Below are positions 1 to 7,789 of a DNA stretch of 23,493 nucleotides, in pieces (positions within the stretch are counted from its first letter, which is position 1; every line of letters starts with the position of its first letter). The stretch spans positions 1 through 23,493 of the forward strand of contig JAOPYS010000255.1 of assembly GCA_025964465.1 (NCBI GenBank), in the 5' to 3' direction. The notes beneath the pieces are model-generated. The model saw only the letters and a program-made list of their open reading frames with translations, did not search any database and was not told the origin of the DNA. The position numbers were made by a program, and so were the translations under genes. The stretch is from Thermoleophilia bacterium (lineage in GTDB: Bacteria; Actinomycetota; Thermoleophilia; Gaiellales; SKUG01).

Positions 1-1
1 G

Positions 2-574
2 CACGTGCACGGCGGCGGCGATGCGGCGGCGGATGCCAGTGGCGCGGGCGCGGCGGACGATGCCGGCGCAGCGGACGGCGGCGGTGCGGTGGACGACGCT
101 GCCGGGGCTGCCGATGCGGCGGGCGACCCCGCGACGATCGCGGCTGCGACGAACGCGCGGATCACCGACCCCGCGCTGCAGGAGGGCGTGCAGGCGGCGC
201 TGGAGTGGCTGCAGGCGAACGCGCCGGAGGCCTACGCGGCCATCCTCGCGATGCGCGCGCAGGGGATCGATGCGGGCGTGGCCGCCGCGATGGTGCTCGG
301 CCTGTTCGACGACCCCGGCGCGGCCGAGGCCTCCGGCATCCCTGCGGACGAGCTGCAGCGCACGCAGGCCGCGCTCGACACCGCGGGCATCGGTCGGGCG
401 GGCGTGGACCCGGCCATCCCGGCTCCGCCCCGTGCGGCCGGGGCGGCGGCACCCGCGGTGGCCGGCGCGACGGCAGGCGTCGCGGCGCTCGCTGCACCGG
501 CGCCTGCCGCGGCGCCCGCAGCGGCGGCACCTGCCGCAGCCGCTGCGCACGTCCACGTCCACGCAGCGGCCTGA
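2..574 (+). CDS. Ala-rich protein of unknown function, 5' end beyond window
   Basis: The frame is open to the left window edge, so the GTG at 5 is probably internal and the gene starts upstream. About 190 residues are visible. An Ala/Asp/Gly-rich stretch (about 1-45) precedes a compact predicted helical region (about 50-130), which reads like a small helical bundle (LQEGVQAALEWLQANAPEAY, then an Ile/Ala-rich helix and an FDDPGAAEA turn). The rest is an Ala/Pro tail ending in HVHVH and a few Ala. The visible N-terminal edge also begins with HVH, so His-x-His clusters flank the low-complexity parts; metal binding is possible but unproven. The stop lies only 3 nt from the convergent stop of the ABC permease. 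I do not recognise the family. Confidence 0.6.
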   Translation, partial: HVHGGGDAAADASGAGAADDAGAADGGGAVDDAAGAADAAGDPATIAAATNARITDPALQEGVQAALEWLQANAPEAYAAILAMRAQGIDAGVAAAMVLGLFDDPGAAEASGIPADELQRTQAALDTAGIGRAGVDPAIPAPPRAAGAAAPAVAGATAGVAALAAPAPAAAPAAAAPAAAAAHVHVHAAA

Positions 575-577
575 GGC

Positions 578-1450
578 CTAGAGGTCGAGGCGGCGCAGGC
601 GCCACGAGGCGACCGTGAGCAGCACGGCGCAGAAGGCGACCTGCCCCACCACGATGCCCCAGTCGTGGCTCCGCGCGCCCCCGAACGGGCCGAGGGTCAC
701 GACGAGGCGTTCCATGCCGACGGTCTCGTTCGTCAGCGCGTCGAGCGCCCACTGGTACATCGCCTCGAACGGGAAGACGCGCAGCACCCACTGACCGACG
801 TGCCGCGTCGCGGGGGAGCTGATGCCCTCCCCCAGCTGGTCGAGCAGGCCGCCGAGCAGCGCGAGGCCGAAGACCATGAAGGTGGTGACGCCGTTGGCGG
901 CACTCGCCATGAGCACCGATCCGAGCAGCCCGACTGCGACGAGGCCGACCGACGCGAGTGACATGCGGGCGATCGCCAGCCACGGCGAGTCGGGCCACCA
1001 GCCGGTCACCACCCTGGAGACCACGAAGCAGGCGAGCACCATGAGCGCGACGTAGGCGGCGGCCACGACCGCCGCGGCGGCGAAGCGGCCGAGCAGGTAG
1101 GTGGTGCGCCCGAGCGGCCGCACCAGCAGCGCCTGCAGCACGCCGAGCTCGGCGTCGCCGCGCACGGTGCCGATCACGAGGAAGGCACCGACCACGGCGC
1201 CCAGGAAGTGGATGGCGAACAGCGCCAGGCCGGTGAAGGTCGAGGCGATGACGATGCGCTCGTCGATGCCGACGTCGTTGGTGCCGAGCGCGCGCTGCTG
1301 CGCCTCGTGCCAGACGAACGTGAGTCCGGTCGCGTAGAGCGCGACGAAGATCACGCTCAGCACCGCGAGCACGGCGAAGAGACGCCGGCGCACGGCGTCG
1401 CGCACGCCGCCGACCATCACCACGCGCAGGTGGGACGCGAGCCGGCTCAT
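578..1450 (-). CDS. ABC-2 type transporter permease
   Basis: This 290-aa integral membrane protein is the probable partner of the ATPase encoded just upstream. Six hydrophobic segments can be read at about 24-45, 72-95, 119-145, 160-183, 187-206 and 262-282. Between segments 2 and 3 lies the cytoplasmic motif RGDAELGVLQALLVRPLGR, typical of ABC-2/NatB-like permeases (a coupling-helix type loop after a 'G..R.E...G....L..P..R' pattern). The ATG start overlaps the ATPase stop by four bases (ATGA), so the two are translationally coupled. The substrate cannot be told from sequence; such two-component systems export drugs, peptides, lipids or Na+. Nothing ties it directly to the purine genes upstream, although it is the promoter-distal end of their operon. 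Confidence 0.85.
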   Translation of the reverse strand: MSRLASHLRVVMVGGVRDAVRRRLFAVLAVLSVIFVALYATGLTFVWHEAQQRALGTNDVGIDERIVIASTFTGLALFAIHFLGAVVGAFLVIGTVRGDAELGVLQALLVRPLGRTTYLLGRFAAAAVVAAAYVALMVLACFVVSRVVTGWWPDSPWLAIARMSLASVGLVAVGLLGSVLMASAANGVTTFMVFGLALLGGLLDQLGEGISSPATRHVGQWVLRVFPFEAMYQWALDALTNETVGMERLVVTLGPFGGARSHDWGIVVGQVAFCAVLLTVASWRLRRLDL

Positions 1451-2322
1451 CCGCGGTCCTCCCCGACGGCCTCGAGGTAGGCCTGCTCCAGCGCACTTCC
1501 GACCGCCTCGACGCGGTAGACCCGTCGCCCGGCGGCGACGTGACCAGCGACGAGTTCGGCGACGGCGTCGCGGTCGACCCCACGGTGCGTGACGGTGCCG
1601 GCATCGGTCTCGATCGACACGGTGCCGGACGCCGCGTCGAGGTCGTGCACCCCGCCCTCCGCCACGAGCACGCCGCGGCGGATGATGGCCACGCGGTCAC
1701 AGACGCGTTCGACCTCGCCGAGCAGGTGCGAGTTGAGCAGCACGGCCGTCCCCGATGCGCGCAGGCCCTCGATGACCGTGCGCACGTCGAGGCGGCTGGA
1801 CGGATCGAGCGCGCTCGTGGGCTCGTCCAGCAGCACGAGCCCGGGGCTGCCCACGAGCGCCTGCGCGATGCCGAGGCGCTGCTGCATCCCCTTGGAGTAC
1901 TCGCCGATGCGGCGCCGGCGCGTGGGGGCGTCGTCGAGCCCGACGCGGGCGAGCAGGTCGTCGCGCTCGGCGAGGTCCCCCTCCGAGCCGGCGAGCACCT
2001 GGTGGTCGCGCAGCAGCTCGTCCGAACGCAGGTGCGCGGGGAAGCGGAACAGCTCGGCCAGGTAGCCGATCCGCGCGCGCGCCACCGAGGAGCGCGGGTC
2101 CTCACCGAACACGCGGACCGTGCCCGAGGTCGGCCGGGCCAGCCCGCAGGCCAGCTTCACGAAGGTCGACTTGCCGGCGCCGTTCGGGCCGAGCAGGCCG
2201 ACCACCTCGCCCGCCGCCACGCGCAGGTCGACGCCCGCGAGCGCCTCGTGCGACCCGAAGCGCTTGCGCAGCGCCGTGGCCTCGATCGCGGCGGCGGGTT
2301 CGGCGGCGGCACCGGCTGACAT
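1447..2322 (-). CDS. ABC transporter ATP-binding protein
   Basis: This 291-aa nucleotide-binding subunit of an ABC-2 exporter has Walker A GPNGAGKS at 45-52, a Q-loop-position YLAE at 87-90 (Glu in place of Gln, common in this CcmA/NatA-like subfamily), the ABC signature YSKGMQQRL at 142-150, Walker B LVLLDEP at 162-168, and a switch His in NSHLL near 200. About 80 C-terminal residues form a small accessory domain, as in drug/lipid exporters. I chose the ATG at 2322 because it lies one base past the PurH-family stop and gives a normal N-terminus; the longer frame upstream is antisense-like read-through of the previous gene. The stop overlaps the permease start. Confidence 0.9.
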   Translation of the reverse strand: MSAGAAAEPAAAIEATALRKRFGSHEALAGVDLRVAAGEVVGLLGPNGAGKSTFVKLACGLARPTSGTVRVFGEDPRSSVARARIGYLAELFRFPAHLRSDELLRDHQVLAGSEGDLAERDDLLARVGLDDAPTRRRRIGEYSKGMQQRLGIAQALVGSPGLVLLDEPTSALDPSSRLDVRTVIEGLRASGTAVLLNSHLLGEVERVCDRVAIIRRGVLVAEGGVHDLDAASGTVSIETDAGTVTHRGVDRDAVAELVAGHVAAGRRVYRVEAVGSALEQAYLEAVGEDRG

Positions 2323-2323
2323 G

Positions 2324-3853
2324 TCAGTGGCGGAAGTGGCGGCGGTGCGTGAACACCATCGGGATGCCGGCCGTGTCGCAGAGCGCGGTGATCTCGTCGT
2401 CGCGGTCGGACCCACCCGGCTGGATGATGCCCGCGATGCCGGCGTCGATCGCCAGCTCCACCGCGTCGTCGTAGCCCAGGAACGCATCGCTCGCGAGCAT
2501 CGCGCCCTTCGCCTTGTCGCCGGCCTTGGCCAGTGCCTGCTCGAGCCCGTCGTGGCGCGAGGAGTGCGTCCCGGCGATGCCGACGGTGACGAGGTCGTGG
2601 GCCAGGACGATGGCGTTGGACTTCACCCAGCGCGAGACGCGGTACGCGAACAGCAGGTCGCCCCACTGCTTCTCGCTCGGGCTCGTCGCCGTCATGGTCT
2701 CCATGTACTCGCGCTCTTCGAGCTCGAGGTCGTGGTCCTGCACCAGCAGGCCGCCGATGACGCGGCGCATGTCCTTCTCGCCCGGGCTCTTGGTGCGGCG
2801 CTCGCGGTCCACGAGCACGCGCAGGTCCGGGGCGTGCTCGGCGAAGAGCGAGCGGGCGTCGTCGTCGTAGCCCGGCGCGAACAGCACGTCGAACTTGTGT
2901 TGGGAGATGACACGGGCGGCCTCGACGTCGACGGGCCGGTTGAGCGCGATCACGCCACCGTAGGAGGACGCCTCGTCGGCGCGGAACGCGAGGTCGAACG
3001 CCTCGCCGCCACCGCGCGAGACCGCAACGCCGACGGGCGAGCCGTGCTTGACGATGACGCAGCTCGGGATGGAGAAGTCGGAGGCGACCTGGCGGGCCAC
3101 GTTGAGGTCGGCGAGGTTGTTGAAGGAGAGGTCCTCACCGCCGAGCTGCTCGACCATGGAGAGCAGGTGGCGTCGTGCGCCGACCTCGACGTAGTACGCC
3201 GCGCGCTGGTGGGGATTCTCGCCGTGCTGCAGGTCGGCCATCTTCACGTAGTCGCGCAGCAGGTAGGTCGGGAAGTCCTCCGCGTCGGAGAACCAGTTCG
3301 CGACCGCCAGCTCGTAGTGCGCCGTCGAGTCGAAGGCGCGACTGGCCAGCAGGCGACGCGCCTCGTAGCCGGGGTCGCCGTTGGTGGCCTCCAGCTCCTC
3401 GAGCACGAGCGGGTACACCTCCGGGTCGGCGACCACGATGACGCGCTCGAAGTTGCGGGCGGCGGCGCGCAGGATGGCCGGGCCCTCGATGTCGATCGCG
3501 TCGAGCACGTCGGACTCGCGCAGGTCGCGTCGCATGCTCGTGCGCTCGAACGGCGCGAGGTTGACGACGACGAGGTCGAACCCCATCTGCTCGCCCATCG
3601 CGTCGGTGTCGCCGTGCCACTGCAGCGCGGCGGAGAGCTGCGGGTGCATCGTCGTCGCCGCCGAACCGCCGACGAGCGCCGGCGCACCGATCACCGATTC
3701 GACGCTCTGCACGTCGAGGCCCGCCTCGCGCAGGTGGTCGATCGTGTCGTCGGCCGCGACGACCAGCACGTCCATCGCCTGGAGCGCGCGGACGAACTCG
3801 GCGAGGCCGGTGGTGTCGTGCACCGACACGAGCGCGCGTCGAACCTTCGTCAT
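2324..3853 (-). CDS. purH: PurH-family protein (AICAR transformylase/IMP cyclohydrolase) with degenerate cyclohydrolase site
   Basis: At 509 aa this is the full length of bifunctional PurH, which formylates AICAR and cyclises FAICAR to IMP. The overall match is clear: RALVSVHDTTGL at the N-terminus, GENPHQ at 211-216, LSFNNLADLN at 242-251, GGLLVQDHD, KSNAIV at 411-416, ASDAF, IIQPGG at 476-481, and terminal RHFRH. However, the N-terminal domain departs from the usual pattern at its pocket. STGGT-type loop reads AADDT (33-37). The Lys of KTLHP is Thr67. The Tyr of NLYPF is Ala100. IDIGGP is IDIEGP (Asp121 kept). The Lys of AAAKN is Arg133. In the transformylase domain the catalytic Lys269-His270 pair is kept, but HANPCG reads HGSPVG and GAGQMSR reads AGTHSSR. 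ATG start; 61 nt after purB. Whether it still makes IMP is doubtful. Confidence 0.85.
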   Translation of the reverse strand: MTKVRRALVSVHDTTGLAEFVRALQAMDVLVVAADDTIDHLREAGLDVQSVESVIGAPALVGGSAATTMHPQLSAALQWHGDTDAMGEQMGFDLVVVNLAPFERTSMRRDLRESDVLDAIDIEGPAILRAAARNFERVIVVADPEVYPLVLEELEATNGDPGYEARRLLASRAFDSTAHYELAVANWFSDAEDFPTYLLRDYVKMADLQHGENPHQRAAYYVEVGARRHLLSMVEQLGGEDLSFNNLADLNVARQVASDFSIPSCVIVKHGSPVGVAVSRGGGEAFDLAFRADEASSYGGVIALNRPVDVEAARVISQHKFDVLFAPGYDDDARSLFAEHAPDLRVLVDRERRTKSPGEKDMRRVIGGLLVQDHDLELEEREYMETMTATSPSEKQWGDLLFAYRVSRWVKSNAIVLAHDLVTVGIAGTHSSRHDGLEQALAKAGDKAKGAMLASDAFLGYDDAVELAIDAGIAGIIQPGGSDRDDEITALCDTAGIPMVFTHRRHFRH

Positions 3854-3914
3854 GGTGGAGCCCTCTCGGTCAGCAACCCAAATTCAGGGTTGGCATGCCC
3901 GTGGGCACACGCAT

Positions 3915-5225
3915 TCAATCGCGCCCGACGGCCTCGTCGAGCTCGGCGAAGATCGCGTCGACGCCGGGCGGCACGAAGGTCGGGTCGCAGATGGCGGCGA
4001 GCCGGTCGGCGTCGAGGGCCGCGGTGACGACGGGATCGGTGCCGAGCTCGGCGGCCAGGTCGGCTGCGGGGTCGTGGTGCACGCGGGTGGCGGCGGCCTG
4101 CACGGCGCGGTAGGCATCGTCGCGCACGAGCCCGGCGTCGACGAGCGCGAGCAGCACGCGCTGGGAGGCGACCGTCCCCTGGGTGGCGGCGACGTTGGCG
4201 AGCATGCGGTCCGCGTCGACGACGAGCCCGTCGACGAGCCAGGTCGCCTTCGCGAGCAGGTAGTCGGCGAGCAGGAAGCTGTCGGCGAGGATGACGCGCT
4301 CGACCGAGGAGTGGGAGATGTCGCGCTCGTGCCAGAGCGCGATGTCCTCGAGCGCGACGCCGGCGTTGCCGCGCACCACGCGTGCGAGCCCGCAGAGCTG
4401 CTCGGCCACGATCGGGTTGCGCTTGTGGGGCATCGCCGAGGAGCCCTTCTGCGTGGCGCGGAACGGCTCGGCCGCCTCCCCCACCTCGGCGCGCTGCAGG
4501 TGCCGCACCTCGAGCCCGATCCGCTCGAGCGTCGCGGCGAGGATGGCGAGCGAGCCGAGCAGCGCGGCGTGCCGGTCGCGCTGCACGACCTGCGTCGCGC
4601 TCGGGTCGCGCTCCAGGTCGAGCGCGTCGAGCACGCGACGCTCCACCTCCGGCCCCACCCCCGAGTACATGCCGACCGCGCCCGACAGCTTGCCGGCGGC
4701 GGCGCCCTGGATCGAGTCGCACACGCGCTCGTAGTCGCGACCGAGCTGGTGCCACCACCCGGCGAGCTTGGCGCCGAAGGTGATCGTCTCGGCGGGCATG
4801 CCGTGCGTACGGCCGAGCATCACGGTGCCCCGGTGCTCGCGCGCGCGGCGCAGCACGACCTCCATCAGGTCGTCGATGCCGACGAGCACGAGCGCCCCGG
4901 CGCGCTGCAGCTGCAGGGCGAGTGCGGTGTCGACCACGTCGCTGGAGGTCAGGCCGTAGTGCACCCAGCCCGCCGCGCCGGGCGCAGCCGCGGCCAGCAC
5001 GTCCACGAAGGCGGCGAGGTCGTGGTGGATCTCGGCCTCACGCGCGCGAACGGCGTCGACGTCGATGCTCGTCACCTCGCGCAGTGCATCGGCGGCGGCA
5101 GCTGGCGCGATCTCCTCCTCCACCAGCGCGTCGAGCGCGGCCTGCTCCACGCGCAGCCAGGCGTGCATGCGCGCCTCGTCCGTGAAGAGGGCGGCCATCT
5201 CAGGTCGGCTGTAGCGGTCGATCAC
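3915..5225 (-). CDS. purB: Adenylosuccinate lyase
   Basis: A 436-aa cytosolic homotetrameric lyase of the fumarase/aspartase superfamily. It cleaves succinyl-AMP to AMP plus fumarate and SAICAR to AICAR plus fumarate. Visible hallmarks are TSSDVVDTALALQL (93-106), GRTHGMPAE with the catalytic-region His141, the flexible signature loop GSSAMPHKRNP (261-271) carrying the catalytic Ser, and ALWHERDISHSSVER (296-310). All agree with active PurB, unlike the PurE and PurH homologues beside it. The start is GTG, overlapping the stop of the upstream 148-aa gene (GTGA), so the two are coupled. Length is normal for the bacterial short form. Confidence 0.95.
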   Translation of the reverse strand: MIDRYSRPEMAALFTDEARMHAWLRVEQAALDALVEEEIAPAAAADALREVTSIDVDAVRAREAEIHHDLAAFVDVLAAAAPGAAGWVHYGLTSSDVVDTALALQLQRAGALVLVGIDDLMEVVLRRAREHRGTVMLGRTHGMPAETITFGAKLAGWWHQLGRDYERVCDSIQGAAAGKLSGAVGMYSGVGPEVERRVLDALDLERDPSATQVVQRDRHAALLGSLAILAATLERIGLEVRHLQRAEVGEAAEPFRATQKGSSAMPHKRNPIVAEQLCGLARVVRGNAGVALEDIALWHERDISHSSVERVILADSFLLADYLLAKATWLVDGLVVDADRMLANVAATQGTVASQRVLLALVDAGLVRDDAYRAVQAAATRVHHDPAADLAAELGTDPVVTAALDADRLAAICDPTFVPPGVDAIFAELDEAVGRD

Positions 5226-5668
5226 CGTGACGACCGCGCGCCGAACGCGTCAGGCAGCAGCACGTCCGCGCCCGCCCACAGCGGCGCGGCGACCACGTTG
5301 ACATCGCTGAACAGCGCGTCGTACGCAGCCCACGCCTCGGCCGGTCGGTCGTCAGCGCGTGCCGCGAGCAGCTCACCCAGACCGCGCGCCGCGTCGTGCA
5401 TCGCCGCGGCACCGAAGGCGAGCTCCGGCTCGACGGCGAGGGCACCTTCGACCGCGGCGTGCATCGTGGCGACGAGGCGGTCGGCGGAGAACTCGCGCAG
5501 CAGCGGCTCGAGCAGCTCGCGCCGCGTGACGGGGCGGCCGGAGGCTGCGCGGGCGGCCGCGACGAGCTCGGCGCGCCCCAGCAGCGTGTCGGGCACGTAG
5601 ACGAGGGCGTCGGCGGCGCGCACGCGCGCGGCGGGCGACGACGTGGTGGGCTCGATCGAGAGGCGCAT
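5222..5668 (-). CDS. Hypothetical protein, 148 aa, in the purine operon
   Basis: I do not recognise this protein. It is a small soluble, Ala/Leu/Arg-rich protein with no signal peptide, membrane segment or Cys. It reads as several amphipathic helices (LLGRAELVAAARAASG at 29-44, RRELLEPLLREFSADRLVATMH at about 49-70, and an ARGLGELLAARADD helix near 94-107) with a Trp-containing C-terminal part (WAAYDALF, APLWAGADVLLPDAF). The ATG at 5668 follows an AGGA-like ribosome binding site at a normal distance. It sits between the PurE-family gene (25 nt upstream) and purB (4-nt overlap), so it is probably co-translated with purB, but no function follows from that alone. Confidence 0.7.
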   Translation of the reverse strand: MRLSIEPTTSSPAARVRAADALVYVPDTLLGRAELVAAARAASGRPVTRRELLEPLLREFSADRLVATMHAAVEGALAVEPELAFGAAAMHDAARGLGELLAARADDRPAEAWAAYDALFSDVNVVAAPLWAGADVLLPDAFGARSSR

Positions 5669-5693
5669 GCGCCGATCCTACTCGCCGGGGTGC

Positions 5694-6224
5694 TCAGCCC
5701 TGGGGCGGCAGCGGCAGGGAACTGAGGATGCGGGCGGCGAAGATCGCGGCGTTGCGGACGTTGCCGATCCCCATGCACGCCACCGGCATGCCGGGCGGTG
5801 CCTGCGCCGTGGCGAGCAGCGTGTCGAGCCCGCCGATCGCGTTGGACGAGAGCGGCACGCCGATCACCGGCAGGTCGGTGCGCGTCGCCACCATCGAGGG
5901 CAGCCACGCCACCTGGCCCGCCGTGGCGATGATCACCCGGATGCCGCGCAGGCCCGCACTCTCGAGGAACCGGTCGAGCGCGTCGTAGCTGCGCGTCGGG
6001 GAGAGCTCGTGGATGCGGTGGTCGATGCCGCGTGACGTCAGCTCGCGCGCGGCGTCCTCCGCGAGGATGAACTCCTCCCGCGACGCGACGATGATGGCCA
6101 CCGGCGGGTGCGGCTCGCCGAACTGCTCGAACACGGCGTCGACCTCGGCCGCAGTCGCAGCGCCAGCAGCCGCGTCCTCCGCGCCCCGTGCGTGCCCTCG
6201 TTCGAATCGTCCGCCGTCATCCAC
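5694..6224 (-). CDS. purE: PurE-family protein lacking the catalytic histidines
   Basis: PurE normally converts N5-CAIR to CAIR (or, in class II, AIR plus CO2). The 176-aa product has the PurE fold signature from about residue 41: VAIIVASREE, a VIIATAG strand, LPSMVAT, LPVIGVPLSSNAIGGLDTLLA (119-138) and IGNVRNAAIFAARIL (153-167). The active-site motifs are changed. GSxSD reads ASREE (47-51). SAHRTP reads SPTRSY (75-80), so the catalytic His is Thr77. GGAAHLPG reads GQVAWLPS (103-110), so the second His is Trp107. It also has about 40 extra Ala/Glu-rich N-terminal residues, which makes the exact start uncertain. The frame is intact and the core well kept, which argues for a changed role rather than decay. 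The symbol denotes family only. Confidence 0.8.
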   Translation of the reverse strand: MDDGGRFERGHARGAEDAAAGAATAAEVDAVFEQFGEPHPPVAIIVASREEFILAEDAARELTSRGIDHRIHELSPTRSYDALDRFLESAGLRGIRVIIATAGQVAWLPSMVATRTDLPVIGVPLSSNAIGGLDTLLATAQAPPGMPVACMGIGNVRNAAIFAARILSSLPLPPQG

Positions 6225-6257
6225 GAAGCCACGGTGCCCCGTCGAGCGCCTTCCCTA

Positions 6258-7367
6258 TCAGTACAGGGTGCGCTGGGCCTCGACGGGCGGGGGCGTGCAG
6301 GTCTCGACGAACGCGCTGAAGGCAGCGCAGCGGTAGCGCGGTGCGCGCGCGAGGGAGCGGTACGCAGCGAGCGTGCGCGGCTTGCTCGAGAGGCGGAAGG
6401 TCGCGGCGCTCGTGCCGTTGAAGTAGACGACCGCGACCGTGCGGGGATGCGACGCGCTCCACGCGAACACGCGCCGCACGAACCCGGGGTCGTCGTAGCC
6501 CCACGGGGCGTACTCGAGCATCATGAACGGGTGCGCCAGGCGGTAGCGCGCATAGAGCGCGTCGTTGTCCGGCCATGCGGCCTTGCCACCCTGCACGTAC
6601 ATGTCGTTGGCAACGTAGTCCACCCACGCGCGCCCCGGGTAGTAGTCCTTCGGCTGGTTGCCGGTGACGTCCGGGGCACCCCGGCCCTGCGGGTTCCAGA
6701 CGAGCGCCACGCGGCCGGAGCTGGGGAGTGTCGCGAGGGACGTGCGCACCGCCGGCATCCCGTTGGCGCGCAGTGCGGCGTTGAGCTTCGCGACGTCGCC
6801 GCCGCGACCGATGAGCGCCATGCGAATGAAGGCGCGGCGGTAGCTGCGGGTGGAGTGGTCGGCGTTGCGGCGCGAGCCGTTGGCGTTGAACGCGGCCCAG
6901 CTGCTCCAGTGCGCGTTCATCTCGGCCGGGGGTCGCAGGTAGATGAACTGGCCCGATTCGTTGAGCACGCGCGACATGTCGAGCAGGTAGCGGTCGGCCG
7001 CACCGCGCGACACCGCGCCGGGCGAGCGCCCCTCACGACCGGTCGCCGGGTCGTCGGGCCCCACGTGCACCACGAGCCGGTAGCCGCCGCGGGTGGCCGC
7101 GTCGAGGTTGCTGTGCAGCGCGTCGCGCCACGTCCGGCCCTCCTTCCACGGCACGGTGATCAGGTGCAGCTCGTGCCGACCGCCCGTGAGGCGGTCGAAC
7201 GCGGTCGGCGTGGTCGCCGTCCCCCCCACCCCGAGCAGCACGTGCCCGGCAGGCGGCATCCCGACGGGTCGCGCCGCCACCGCCGCCCCGGCGGTCGGGA
7301 CGAGGCACGCGAAGCTGGCGGCGAGCAGGACGAGGACGAGGGAGCAGGTGCGCACGGGAGAGATCAC
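6258..7367 (-). CDS. Secreted GH26-like glycoside hydrolase (beta-mannanase-like)
   Basis: A 369-aa exported protein: basic start, hydrophobic core at about 9-24 (LVLVLLAASFACLVP), then Ala-rich AxA sites near 28-32 that fit signal peptidase I. The body resembles family 26 (clan A) hydrolases. LRPPAEMNAHW (144-154) mirrors the R-P-x-x-E-M-N-x-x-W acid/base motif (Glu149). VWNPQG (223-228) and DYVANDMYV (250-258) follow as on successive barrel strands, and MMLEYA (282-287) offers the nucleophile-position Glu285. Substrate could be a beta-mannan or another beta-glycan; this is not certain. Start chosen as GTG at 7367 because it puts the signal sequence first. It lacks a clear Shine-Dalgarno, and GTG codons further upstream are alternatives. 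It is first in the run leading into the purE-like and purB genes (33-nt gap). Confidence 0.65.
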   Translation of the reverse strand: MISPVRTCSLVLVLLAASFACLVPTAGAAVAARPVGMPPAGHVLLGVGGTATTPTAFDRLTGGRHELHLITVPWKEGRTWRDALHSNLDAATRGGYRLVVHVGPDDPATGREGRSPGAVSRGAADRYLLDMSRVLNESGQFIYLRPPAEMNAHWSSWAAFNANGSRRNADHSTRSYRRAFIRMALIGRGGDVAKLNAALRANGMPAVRTSLATLPSSGRVALVWNPQGRGAPDVTGNQPKDYYPGRAWVDYVANDMYVQGGKAAWPDNDALYARYRLAHPFMMLEYAPWGYDDPGFVRRVFAWSASHPRTVAVVYFNGTSAATFRLSSKPRTLAAYRSLARAPRYRCAAFSAFVETCTPPPVEAQRTLY

Positions 7368-7789
7368 CCCGGCATGATCGACACCCTGCGCCCGACCCGT
7401 ACCCGATCCGAGCACGCACACCGATCCGCAGCGCCCCGGCCCCCGACTCGCAATGCGTTGCACATGAGGGTTGCCCGGGACCCTGATGTACGACGCATCC
7501 CCCGAAACAGCACACGGACGCGGCGTCGTCGGCGCCGGGAGCGAGCCTCCCGAACCAGCACACGGACGCGGCGGCGTCGGTGCCGGGAGCGAGCCTTCGA
7601 AGCGACAAGCGACCCGAGCGAGCGGCGCGCCGTGCGGAGCACGGCGGACGGAACGACGACAGCGGTTCGAGCTTGCTCGATGCCGCGGGCGTCGGAACGT
7701 CAGCGCGGGGCAAAGCCCCGTGCGGCATGCCCGAGCGAGCGAGCTTGCTGCGTGACGATGCCCACGCTGCCGGAGGCAGCGTCGGATCG
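7368..7789. repeat. Non-coding spacer with a 48-bp tandem duplication and hairpin series
   Basis: 422 bp without a credible gene. An imperfect direct duplication occupies 7508-7555 and 7556-7603 (each begins CAGCACACGGACGCGGCG). Perfect or near-perfect stem-loops follow: 7629-7645 (7-bp stem, GGA loop), 7667-7680 (TCGAGC/GCTCGA), 7705-7721 (7 bp, AAA loop, one G-U pair) and 7764-7782 (ACGCTGCC/GGCAGCGT, GGA loop). The last lies 7 nt past the purD stop and may terminate the purD transcript, although no T-run follows on the minus strand. The promoter of the glycosidase/purine operon is probably also here, but I cannot pick it out. Confidence 0.6.

Noticed and set aside
162..2105. 647-aa minus-strand open frame across the ABC transporter genes
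   Set aside because: Arg/Ala-rich out-of-frame shadow of the permease and ATPase genes, typical of GC-rich DNA.
7300..7367. Lipoprotein signal in the GH26-like protein (Cys21)
   Set aside because: The residues before the Cys (SFA) do not fit a lipobox; a signal peptidase I site is more likely.
7508..7603. CRISPR array
   Set aside because: Only two adjacent 48-bp copies with no spacers.
7364..7789. Short open frames in the spacer between purD and the glycosidase gene
   Set aside because: Arg/Ser-rich products, no ribosome binding site, and the region is dominated by repeats and hairpins.
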